Assembly: GCA_014526335.1 (NCBI GenBank)
Contig: JACTAT010000045.1
Span: forward strand, 1,806,386-1,870,385
Reading direction: 5' to 3'
Source: Chrysaora quinquecirrha
Lineage: Eukaryota > Cnidaria > Scyphozoa > Semaeostomeae > Pelagiidae
DNA: 64,000 nt
Below, piece after piece: positions 50,950-61,658 of this stretch (position 1 is its first letter; each line of letters starts with the position of its first letter). The position numbers and the translations under genes were made by a program. The notes beneath the pieces were generated by a model. It was not told the DNA's origin, did not search any database, and saw only the letters and a list, made by a program, of their open reading frames with translations.

Positions 50950-52200
50950 GCTATAGCTATAGATATATGAAGTCTGCCAGGAGGGTTCTATGTGTTTCGG
51001 TGGATTTTAGGAAATGTGTAGAGTCTGGAGCAGCCTGGTTGGTGTGGAAGAAGGTAGGTGTCTTTTGTTATGAATTCTTTCTATTTCATCTGTAGCCAGT
51101 TCTGTGTGACTGTTCTGGTGACTTTGTTTGTTATGTCCTTGTCAAGTTTTTGGTAAAAGTTGGTGTCGTTCTGCTGTCTGTTGCACTCGCTTATGTAAAA
51201 CTGCTTGTCCATGACTACTGTACTAGAATCTTTATCAGCGGCTTTGATAACAAGGTCAGTACGTTAAGTCAAGTGTGTAAGAGCTGTGCGTTCTGTTTTA
51301 GTAACATTGTCAGATCATTTTGTAGGTGTAATTTTGTCTATACCACGTTCTATAATCTTAATGTAGAAGTCCAGTGCTGGGTCAAGATTACGTGCTGGTG
51401 TCCAGCTGCTGTGTTTCTTGAATTCATGTGTTTTCTTGTCATCTTCCTTGTGAGGTCAGTCACTGTCTGTTGTATGTCTGAAGCAATGTTTAAGTCTGAG
51501 TCTGCATTCAAATTCGGTAATGTCAGCATTAAGTTCATTCCTATTTATGCGCTGTTGTGTGGGGCAAAAGTCCTCGTGACAGTAGAGAGTATTTGTCTTT
51601 GTTGGTGTTGGCTGCCGAAAGGTTAACAACTGTTTCTGCCTCAAGGTTTAGGTTTCTGTCTCATATTTCTTGTCCTAGTAGTGTTAGTACTGTCCATGTT
51701 AGATTCTTTGTCAGCATCATATTGTTGTTGTTGTACGTGTTGGTGGTGTTCCTGTTGCCGTTCCAGTTGTTCTTGTATTTTAGCTGAAGGATTATCAGAG
51801 GAAAATGTTAGAGTATGGCTATTATTGAGGTTATTATTGCTATTATTAGTATTCAAGGCGTAAGTCTTATCTTGGTTAATGTTTCGTTTGTTATTGTTGA
51901 TGTTTCTGTAACAGTACTGTTTGTAGCATCCGTAGTTCCTGTTCTGTTGGCGTTGAAATTACGATTGTTATTTTTTGTTAGAGGAAGTGAGATAGAAATT
52001 AGCTTTAGTTACTTTATTAAAACAAACCCGATGAAATTTATTATAAGTAAAATTAAACGAATACGGCTGATAAAAATTGTTGATTTTGGGATTTTTTGTA
52101 AATTGGATACTATTGTGATATCATGGTGGTGGTTTATGGATCTGTGGGTTCTGTGAGTAAATGTGAGAGTGATTAAAATTGCGATTATCATATTTACAGA
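50950..52200 (-). mobile_element. Penelope-like retroelement RT fragment
   Basis: In minus-strand order: an Asn/Gln-rich head (51641-52160), a block RINRNELNADITEFECRLRL (51456-51644), then LVIKAADKDSSTVVMDKQF ... NRQQNDTNFYQKLDKD (about 51090-51260), and a degraded LPKIH-type palm segment (about 50980-51080). These blocks and their order are those of Penelope-like RTs. Frames are broken; the palm catalytic Asp pair and the GIY-YIG end are missing. Confidence 0.65.
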
Positions 52201-52269
52201 CATTTATTTTGATTAAATGAGTAAGGGTTATAAGAATAAAGGGAATGAATATTTACACAATTGAGCCGT

Positions 52270-53780
52270 GAGTCCCCTTTAGTTTATGCTGTCTTCTTGA
52301 TTGTAGCTTGTACTTCAAATTGTTGCAGGAACATGAAATCACATGTAGAAGTTGAATCATTAAGTCGTGTGGACATGATTGAGATAACTTGAGCCATAGG
52401 TTGTTGATTGAGTTGTTGGTTGAATAAATCGAATGTTGATGATTTGATTGGTTTTATACGGATTCCAAGCCGGCGCACAGTATTCAAGGATTGGCCTAAC
52501 TAGGCTTTTGTAAAGGGCTTTGAAGGTTTCTCTGTTGATAAATTTCATTGTCCTTTTGATAGAGCCTAAAAACCGTTAGCTTTCTTTGCAATTTCTGCGA
52601 TGTGCTCGTCAAATTTGAATTTGCTGTCCACTATTATTCCAAGGTCCCGAATTGATTCTACTGATTTAATCATCTTAAGTGTTTTTGTAAGATCATTTGG
52701 ACGTAGTATCCATGTCTTTGATTGGAACTACCCAAGTGAAAAACACTGCACTTGTCGCTATTGAATGGAAGCTGCCATATTTTTGACCAATTTTGGAGCA
52801 ATTCTATATCACTTTGGACATGCTGCGCTTGACAATTGGAAGGGGCATCAATTTTGGTGTCATCTGCAAAAATCTTGACTTGACAGTATTTTACGTAATC
52901 AGGTAAGTCGTTTATATATAGCAAGAATAACAGTGGACCAAGTACACTTCCCTGAGGTACTCCACTAGTCACTGTTGTCCACTCTGATTTGAAGCCGTTC
53001 AATACAACTCTTTGTCTCCTACCAGATAAAAAGCTCTTGATCCAGTTGTATATGTATCCTTCAATAACATACGATTTGATTTTAGTAAGAAGGCGCTCAT
53101 GCGGTACGGAATCAAAGGCTTTGGCAAAGTCGAAATAGATTACGTCAACAGGAGTATTATAATCTAGAAGTGAAGTCCACTCCTCGAAGATCTCTAATAG
53201 TTGCGACAAGCACGATCGAGATTCTCTAAAACTATATTGATTCGGTGTAAATAAGTTGTTTTCAAATAGATGATCGGTTAGCGCATTTTTAATGAACCGT
53301 TCCATTATTCTGCAAACAATTGAAGTTAAACTTATTGGTCTATAGTTTTCTTTTTGATCCTTTTTGCCTTTCTTGTAAATTGGAGTGACATGCGCAAATT
53401 TCCAAGAATCAGGAATCAGTCCAGATTTGAGGCTTGCTCTAAGCAAAATGCATAACGGATTTGCAATCTGTGCAGCAATTTCTCATAAAACTTTCGGATG
53501 CAGGCCATCAGGACCCGGCTACTTAGAGGGTTTTAACGACTGCATTGTTTTTAGTACAGTTTGCTCTGTAATATCCATATCTAGTAGCAATGGAGCTGAA
53601 GATTTTGAACAGATCAATGGGACAGAAGACTCATCCTCTTTTGTAAATATCGAACTAAAAATATATTAAGGATGTCAACTTTTTCTAGCTTAGTTTCTGT
53701 GTAGGTTCCATTTTCCTTTTTAGATCCGGTACCTTAGTATGTGATTTGAGCTTTGAGTGTGCATATTTCCAATACTTTTT
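52270..53780 (-). pseudogene. CR1-like LINE reverse transcriptase, broken
   Basis: The main frame (52670-53446) has the RT signature set: ENYRPISLTS, VDVIYFDFAKAFDSV, TSGVPQGSVLGPLLFLLYIND and the catalytic VKIFADDTKI. Upstream fragments (53450-53780), with several stops, continue the pre-RT region. Downstream frames (52284-52548) are the C-terminal part (YKSLVRPILEYCAPAWNP). 5' truncated. Confidence 0.85.
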
Positions 53781-53889
53781 GCTGTTTTCATATGGAAGAA
53801 TGATGAGAGTACCTTGGACAGAACACAACTGTAGTGAAGAGATATTAATCATGGCAAATACAGAAGGATCAATAATAAAATCTTTTGGA

Positions 53890-54125
53890 AAGGAAAATGC
53901 CAATATTTTGGGAACTTGATAAGAAAAAATGGTATTCAGATAACTATATTCCTCTGGAAGGAAAGAGAGGAAGAGGCCAAACTAGAGTCATCTTGATGGA
54001 CAATATCAAGGACTGGACCAAAATGAGCTATAGAGAATGTGTACGAATGGCAGAAAATGGATGCATAAGGAGATCCATGACAGTCAACCTGCTTGGAGTT
54101 GATGACATATCATTATGATGATATG
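53890..54125 (+). mobile_element. LINE ORF2 C-terminal fragment (plus)
   Basis: GKRGRGQTRVILMDNIKDW followed by SYRECVRMAEN is the conserved end of a large class of animal endonuclease/RT proteins. It ends with a TCATTATGATGAT tail. It is inserted at the 5' side of the minus-strand LINE. Confidence 0.7.
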
Positions 54126-55700
54126 GTTTCATCACCCTTAGGTATATTAGGAATGGGTTTTTTTATTGTAAGATATGAAGAGTTCATCAACAGGCAGAGG
54201 GAGGGTCTTGGCATGAGAAACATCTCTTAAAAAGTCACTTATCTGATTGTAGATTGTTTCTTATTGCCTCTTATATCAAGTAGATTCGGAAAACAAAGAC
54301 CTTCCATTTCAAGAAAGAATTTCCTTGGGTCATCAACGTACCATTTGGAAATATAGTATTTTTAAGAATTGGTTTCTTATTTAAACTAACCATCAAAGTT
54401 TGAGTAGGTTGCTTTCTTAAAACAATCGCTATTGTCAGGCTTTGCTTTAACAAGGAAACCATTAATTTTATGAAGAGAATTGGCATATCAATCATTTATA
54501 ATAACATTCCCCTCTGGTATTTCGTCTCTGGGTAGTGCGAAGGTAATACATGATAACTTCTAACAAATGCAGTACTTCTCCATAATGCTAGTATAGATTT
54601 ACAATTTCCATTTATATCCAAGCAAATGATCAAGCAAGTACTCGTTCAGCTCAGATAAACAGACGAATTGATAAAGAATATCCACTAGAAACTTCACTAT
54701 TAGCTTCTAGAACAGTATTTAATTGCAATTTATCAGAGGTGAGAAAAACACTCCATCCTCTAAAATTCCGGAAACTAATTTTCATCATACCAACACCATA
54801 TGATAAACAGAATCTTCTTAAAAGATTGCAATGTAACTGAACTGACCAAAAACTGGGAATTAATGGGAATTTGTGACCCAAAACTTGGGTCCACAAGTCT
54901 GCATCCCTGGTCTTTGGTTGCTTCACCCCCAGGATTAAATATCACAGCAAAGATAGTAAATTTAATTGAAAACAAGCAGTTTTCTTGTTGTTCTTCCTCG
55001 ATTTGGCAAAAGCGCTTGTCAGTGTTGTAATGTATCCGTATTTTAATTACTTTTGTATTTTAATGTTCCTTCGTTCATTTGGTTTTTACTTTCAATTTTG
55101 TAAAATGTCATTATTTAAATGTTTGCGTGCAGTTCTCTTGTTAGTGTTATTAACTCCCTTCCCTGGAAATGTGTGTTCTTTTGGCTCTGCTGTCAACATA
55201 TTGTGTGATATATCACAGTGTTGTCTGATTAGTCAATGTTTTATAATTGTGTATTATCATATTCAAGTTTAGTCTTTGTTTTGATTGGAATCAAAAATAT
55301 CTTAAAATTACATAAAGTTGCAGTTTTTCTAAGCTTAGGCCTTAGGGCCTAAGTGTGTTCATTCTTCCCTTTTCCCTATCCATGAATCCACACGTTACAG
55401 GCTTGACCATGAAATTCGTCTATGCAAAATTCAATATTGTTGTATATGAGGAATTGCTTTAAAGTGCCTCTTGACTAAAAAAATATTATGACTGATTTTG
55501 AACGAACTCTTTCTGCTTATTTGAAAATCGAAAACTTTTTTCAATCGGGGATGTGTTTCAAAAGTTATGACGCACCAAACTTGAAAAATAAACATTCTCT
55601 CACTACCTTTTGTGATTCACGACTGTGCAATGAAAGGGATGACGTAAGGGCCTTGGCTGAGTGACCTTTGACATCATACCAGGAATGAATAAATTCGTTC
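54126..55700. other. No gene recognised
   Basis: AT-rich stretch with only short frames on both strands. Nothing could be matched to a family. Confidence 0.4.
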
Positions 55701-55715
55701 TTTGGAAAGTAAACA

Positions 55716-56385
55716 GTGGGAAATTTAACTTGTGTCACAATAGCGGCTAGATGTGTTTTGCCAATTTGTAACAACAATCCTGCTAAAAAAAGATTTATCA
55801 TGCTTCATCCAATCCCATTTGTCAATGATTATTGCTCTGAAGCAAAGAGAAGGAGAAAGAGGTGGATGGCATTTATTAAATCAAAAAGAAGGGATGATCG
55901 ATGGCAACCTACAAAACATGCTGTAGTTTGTCGCATCACTTTGCAAAAGATTGCTTCATGAGACAGATTTTTGTTCCTGGGCCAACCCAAAGACTGGTTA
56001 CAGACAAAGCTGTATTGCTTTACTGGGAGGATTGTCAGTCAAAGCTTACTGATATTTTAAAAGAGAAAGAGGAACCATTAGTTTTAGCTGGGGATGCAAG
56101 ACATAACAGTTTGGGTCACAATGCGAAGTATTGTGCCTACTCAATGTACTCTTGCTCACAATCAGCTGTTGTTCATTTCGGTCTTCTCCAGAGAAATCAG
56201 GCTGGAAGCAGCAATGCAATTGAGTTTTATGGTTTCAAAAATCGCTTGGAACTCTTTAAAAGTAATGAAATAGCTCTCTGAAAGTTGGTAACTGAGAAGC
56301 AGGTCAACATAGCACGTTTTGTAAGAGAGAACAAGCCAAACATGAAGCATAAATTTGACCTCTGGAACATTGCAAAGAGTAAGTA
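55716..56385 (+). pseudogene. THAP-domain Kolobok-like transposase fragment
   Basis: The THAP zinc-finger pieces (CVLPICNNN ... RRKRWMAFIK ... SHHFAKDCF) are spread over two frames (55716-55961 and 55901-56281). Then comes VLAGDARHNSLGHNAKYCAY and FGLLQRNQAGSSNAIEF, a block typical of the THAP/Kolobok-type transposase core. A stop at 56279-56281 is followed in frame by VNIARFVRENKPNMKHKFDL to about 56380, where a donor-like AGTAAG follows. No ends or TSD found. 56386-57480 has no supported gene. Confidence 0.65.
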
Positions 56386-57483
56386 ATACTTTTCACCTCC
56401 AAATTGAGACATTTGAGTTCCTTCGCTGTTAAGTATCATTAAGACATCTTTATCCTTCCATCTGCAGAAATCAACATGGTTCTGAGAAAATTATTGTTAT
56501 ATTAATGGTCGCATGTGCAAAATCACTCAAATAAATCAAACATTACTGAGAAATAACCATCTAAAGAAATACATTTCAATAGGAAATCAATTAATTTCGT
56601 GCCTTGTTCAAAACATGTTTTCAAGAAGAAAACAGAAGAAAAAATACAGTGATTTCCTGTTGAAATGTATTTAACGACTTTTGAGGACTTGCTTTTCAAT
56701 ACCGGATGTAATTACATGCATTTTTCGACTTCACTGTTTCCTGGAACTTTCCTTTCTTGATGTGAGAAGAACAAAATCCAGGACTGGAGAGAACTACTCT
56801 GTTGACCAAGGATTCTTTTCAACCTTTGGCTGGACACTTTTCACAATTTTGCTGCGATTTAATGTTGCTGAAACAAGAATAGATTGGCCGATGAAGAGGC
56901 ACAAGCTAAAAAGCAAAGATCACACATGTTTTCTTAGCTAATGTAGATGAGATTTAACTAAGAAGATATGCAGTTTCCAAAGAACAGTTTCTTTTTTGGG
57001 CTTTTCTTTATCTGGACCAGGTTGAGTTTGGTGAGAGATAATTTTTTTTCAAGTTTGTTAACAGCAAATGAGTTATCTGCAGTAGTGCCACAGGGTTATT
57101 GATCCAAGATGACTAAATCCATGAATTAGCTACACATAGATTCAGGCAACTTGTGATTAAATAACAAGGTGGAGACACGTCGCAAGGAATAGTAAACTTT
57201 ACACGGCAAGAAAACGAGATCAGCAAAGCTTTCTTCAAAGGAAAAATCGTCAAATTTTTCTGTAGTACAAAATTTCAGAACTGCGATAAACAGCAAATAC
57301 ATTTTGGTGCATACTTTTGGTGCGTTTTTCCTTACAGTATGAAAGTAAGAAAACAGACTGACACAATATACTAAGACGGCAATTTTAACCATATGCAGCT
57401 TGGAATGCACCAATAAAAAGGAGTAGCTGAATTGACATTCTGTTTTAACACGGATCAGCTTGCAAGATGAACATGAAATTTGA

Positions 57484-57765
57484 GAATGACTATATGAAAC
57501 AAAAACCAACTCAGATTTCGTTTCTTTCTTTTGGACATTGGGAACCCTAGAATCAAAACCTATATCACGAGATGTGAGGATAGCTACATGAAACAAAAAC
57601 TAACTCAGAGTTTTTTCCTTGTTTGGTACAAAGAGAGCCCCAAATTCAAAACTTATATCATGAAATGCGAGAATGACTGCATGAAACAAAAACTAACTCA
57701 GATTTTGTTTCTTTGTTTCCTACATTGGGAACCTCATAATCAAAGCTGATATTATGAAACGTATC
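57484..57765. repeat. ~93-bp tandem repeat, three copies
   Basis: The segment ATGAAACAAAAACTAACTCA recurs at about 57493, 57588 and 57681 with similar flanks (TTGGGAACC..., TATATCA...). Period is about 93-94 bp. Function unknown; 57766-58014 has nothing further. Confidence 0.8.
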
Positions 57766-58014
57766 AGATCATATGTAGCATATATGCTACATACTTTATG
57801 TGTGACAATCTTATAGGAGAAAGAATCTTACCATCTAAACCAATATCTTCTAGTTTCTTTCCAGCCTATTTTGATGCATTCCCCTCATCAATTGCCGGAA
57901 GCAAGCGGCTTAGTTTGGACAATTCAATTAAGTGGCGATGAAGTTGGTAATATTCTTTGTGTATACTCAAATCACGACCCATGTGCATTGAAAGCCATTC
58001 CAGTCCTGTGTTGT

Positions 58015-61000
58015 TCAGGTCAATGATCTGGGAGACAGCGGCAACAAATTTCTGAAGCTTGGTACTCTTAATTGTATCAGGCCGCTGGAGCAGCAGTTCA
58101 TAAACAATGGATGCAAGGCAATTATAGCCTCTGAGTTTTGCTGGGGTGGCAGATCTGTTAAATGATAACGCAGGTTTCCTAAGGTGACCCCAATGAGAAC
58201 GGAAATCTCACGTAGAACAGAAGGGTAAAAGCTCACTTGATTTTGATTTTCAGTATGAATAAAAACTGTGAAAGCATGGCCTATCAATCCTTTAGTCTTT
58301 ATGACGCCAAGCGGGCGTCTGAGATACTTAAGGGTGTTCCCCATCCCCCGGCCCTGAGGTACTCTGCAATATGTGTGACAGCAGAATGCACTCTGCAAAA
58401 CATGTGATTGAAGAGAAATGTGACGCTGATGAAAAGGACACATTACTTGCTATTGAGTCCAATACATGCAGCAGAAGTAAGTAGCACATCGCAAATGACA
58501 AACAGCCAGCAATATTGAAGAGAGAAGTTTCACCATTTGAAAGCGTAATGCAGAATCCAGTGATGGTGCAAGTAAAATCCTAGTTAGGAAATAGTAGATT
58601 ATCTAGCTGTCATACAAAATGTGATATGTTTGAGACATTGGTCAATCAGATCTAGGTAGTCCTGCAGTAAGCTTTCAAATCGATGTCACTGTAAAAAGCA
58701 ATGGAACAGCAGTGTTGCAGCAATGGTTTTTGTCAAGCCTTCTTGAGTGTGCCATCTTGAGCAGATTTATCTTTCCTGCCTTTCCTCGAAGGCTTTCGTT
58801 TCTTTGGTGCAAGAGCCTTTTCTGAAACCGAGGACTCCTCTGAACTGTGCAAGGACCGCAGCTATTCCCTCATCAGGACGCTGTGTCCGTTTTCTTGAAG
58901 CTGTTGGCTGCGTATTAATCAGCAGCTGCCGCAAGTGACGGAGCTTTTTTGAATTTTTGAACTTTGCATCAGAGCCATCAGCCATCTGCATTTTGGCGGC
59001 AATCTCCTCAACATTGCGGAAGAATGCTCTCATCGCCGTGAACTGGATGCTAGTTGTAAATACAGCATATTCAGAAGCCACTCACAGCTACTAGCATTGA
59101 GCCTTGTAAATATGGTCTCATCGGATGGCAGTGCGTCAACTTTCCCATGAGGGTGGAGGAAGTTCTTCGGGAAATGAGAGAAGAAGCTGACTTCTCCTGT
59201 CCTTCTTCTTCCAACGAACTGTTTGGCCATCTGAAAGGGAAGATATACCATGTGAAAGTTATGAGGATGACAGCAAATGTGATACAACTTTACGTGACAA
59301 ACATAATTATGGATGTTTTTGATTATGTCTTTTCATGTATACATGGGATTTGATATCTTTAGTTAGGCAAACAGGAGAAGGTAATTGAAGATAGATGGAT
59401 GAAACTATAGGGTATATGGACAATGACGTAGCCGTCAGAGCTTCATGCTTATCAAAGTTGACCAGAGGACTGAAATGGCAGTAGAGTTGTACTGGGAAAT
59501 GTTTTCGTATGATGTTTTTAAGCGGTGTTGTCTATTTTCAGCTCTGTCATTGAATATGTGGATTAGCCGATGAAGGGGTTAAAATGATCAGGAGTTATAG
59601 TTGTAAGGAAAAACATGTCAGTAATTTTACGGACACGGGACAAAGCAACATAGACTGTACCAGTCGGAGTGGAGAGAGTGTCAAGCCATATAATCACCTT
59701 CTTGAGAGTCTGACCTTGCACTTTTGCGATAGTACTTGAATATGCAGGACGAAAAGGTTAATGGACACAATGTTTCTGGTCTTCGACAATTTCAGTCAAA
59801 GGGTAGACATTAAGGAAATGGCCTCGTGGGTGTTGAACAAGAATAGTAGCTCCCTGGGCTGAGTGTGCTATAACAATTTGGCCATTAACAAAGCCGAGAC
59901 TCTTCTTTCTATTTTGAAGCAGCATCAAGGGCATGCCATGGAATATGGATGTTCTGTTCACATCATTGTAGCATATGACAGATGCAATGATTGGTAGTGC
60001 TGAATAGCTGTTGATGATGGAGTTATTTAAGGAAGTGGTGGCGGAGTTACTTACAGTCAGGAACAATGCAGATGGGTGCCGCTTGTACGCGTCAATAACC
60101 ATTGTTGCTGTTACCTGTCCATGACACAGTACCCTGCCTTCTTGAAAGTGCTCAAGAGCCTCGATTGATGGCTGACAATGTTTTATCACAGACAAGAATC
60201 TCATGAGCTGGGAATCAGTACACCTATGCTGCTCAGTTAGGTGAAAATAATACGGAGTGGTAGTTTCGATGTTTTGTTATCCCATCAACTGGAATTGTTC
60301 TGCCAGAAACAGTAGGAATAGGCTGTTGCTCCGAGATATCACCCCAGAAGAAAATAACGGGCCTCACATGTAAGACATTCATGGTGTGATTAATAAAATT
60401 AAAGGTGTCAGATGAAATCTGTGACACTTCATAAATGAACAGGACATCAGCATGGCATAAATTCCATTTGACTGTACAGTGGTCCCCTTCTCGAGCAGAG
60501 ATATTGAATGTGGCATGTACAGTGTCACAAATCACTCTGTCTTTAAATTCTTCTTTATACACGCAAGCCAAACAGCCTGTCGGTGTTGTGACAACAGCTG
60601 ATAGATTGTTATCTAGACAGAACTGGATACATGTTCTCAACAGAAAAGTCTTCCTGCAGCCAGGATCGCCGCTGACATGAAGAAACTTTCTCCAATCAGT
60701 CTTTTCAACAAGGTGCAAACTAGAATGCTCTTCACTCTATCTATTGATTGCAATTTGGAAGACTTGGAATCAAGCGAACTTTGATACTGACAATACAGAA
60801 ACTGTGTCCTTTTCTGCTTTTGGCGCTGTTGCCCTGCTGATGGTAATAAAGTGACGCTTTGATGCATGCAGAAGGTCTTCAAGGCTTTGGATGCATGAGA
60901 TGACTGTGATGATATAATGTGCCTTGTGCCCTTCTTTTCTCAGAAGATCTCGACATGATGTTGGTGTTAACATCTTTGGCAAACATGTTTTAGCCATGCT

Positions 61001-61075
61001 AAAGATTCTCAAGTGAGAGGGGATGGTGTATAGCATTGGTTGCAATTCTGCTAATGAGCAATGAGGTAAATTCAT
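58015..61075 (-). mobile_element. Helitron copy C, partial
   Basis: Minus-strand helicase half: Walker A, here changed to GDPGCRKT, then LFIYEVSQIS and FFWGDISEQQPIPTVSGRT (60233-60718). Next are LGFVNGQIVIAHSAQGATI (59758-60204) and IAKVQGQTLKK ... VYVALSRV in broken frames (59630-59760). The shared C-terminal domain (FFSHFPKNFLHPHGK, 59030-59287; 58767-59081) follows, and a further frame is at 58015-58443. The Walker A Gly to Arg change argues against activity. Confidence 0.75.
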
Positions 61076-61317
61076 TCAAGTGAACTTGAAGAAGAACTCG
61101 GGATTAAAGAAAGATAGGTATTTTACACCAACAACTACAGGTGGAGCTTGTCCAGAGCTCTTTTAACAGGAAGCCTTGTCAAACGAAAGTCACTGCAGAA
61201 ATGACATATCAGTCATATGCTGTGGCCGATTGTGATATCTTTGAAGATCAATGCACTTTAATCGGATCTCAGAAGTTGGTTGAGTATAGTGAACTTGAGT
61301 GCCATTTGTCCATGACA

Positions 61318-61351
61318 GCTTCAGTTTCAGTTTCAGTTTCAGTTTCATTGA
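61318..61351. repeat. (TTTCAG)n hexamer run at a LINE 3' end
   Basis: On the minus strand this reads as (TGAAAC)n, at the far 3' side of the LINE 61659-64000. Such short repeats are usual LINE 3' tails. 61352-61658 would be the 3' UTR. Confidence 0.6.
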
Positions 61352-61658
61352 ATTATTAATCAATCCTAAATACAATTCTAAACAGATTACTATACAATTA
61401 AGGACGTTTACAATTCGAAAAATAACTTAAGACTACATACAACAAATCAAAACAAAGAAAGGGAAAAGACATTACATGATTGTATTTAAGATTGATTAAT
61501 TAAGGAGGAGCTCTCCAAGTAGGTAAACTAATCGAGGGAGAGCCCCCCCATAAAAATAAAGAATCTAAAATGTTTTTTTTGAAAACAAAACATAGAAAGA
61601 TATAAAACCAGACGAACCTCAGAATGATAATTCTTGGAAGTGTGAGAAGGAGTAACAA

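Noticed and set aside
57126..57596. 156-residue minus-strand frame
   Set aside because: It overlaps the 93-bp tandem repeat, has low-information composition, and matches nothing I recognise.
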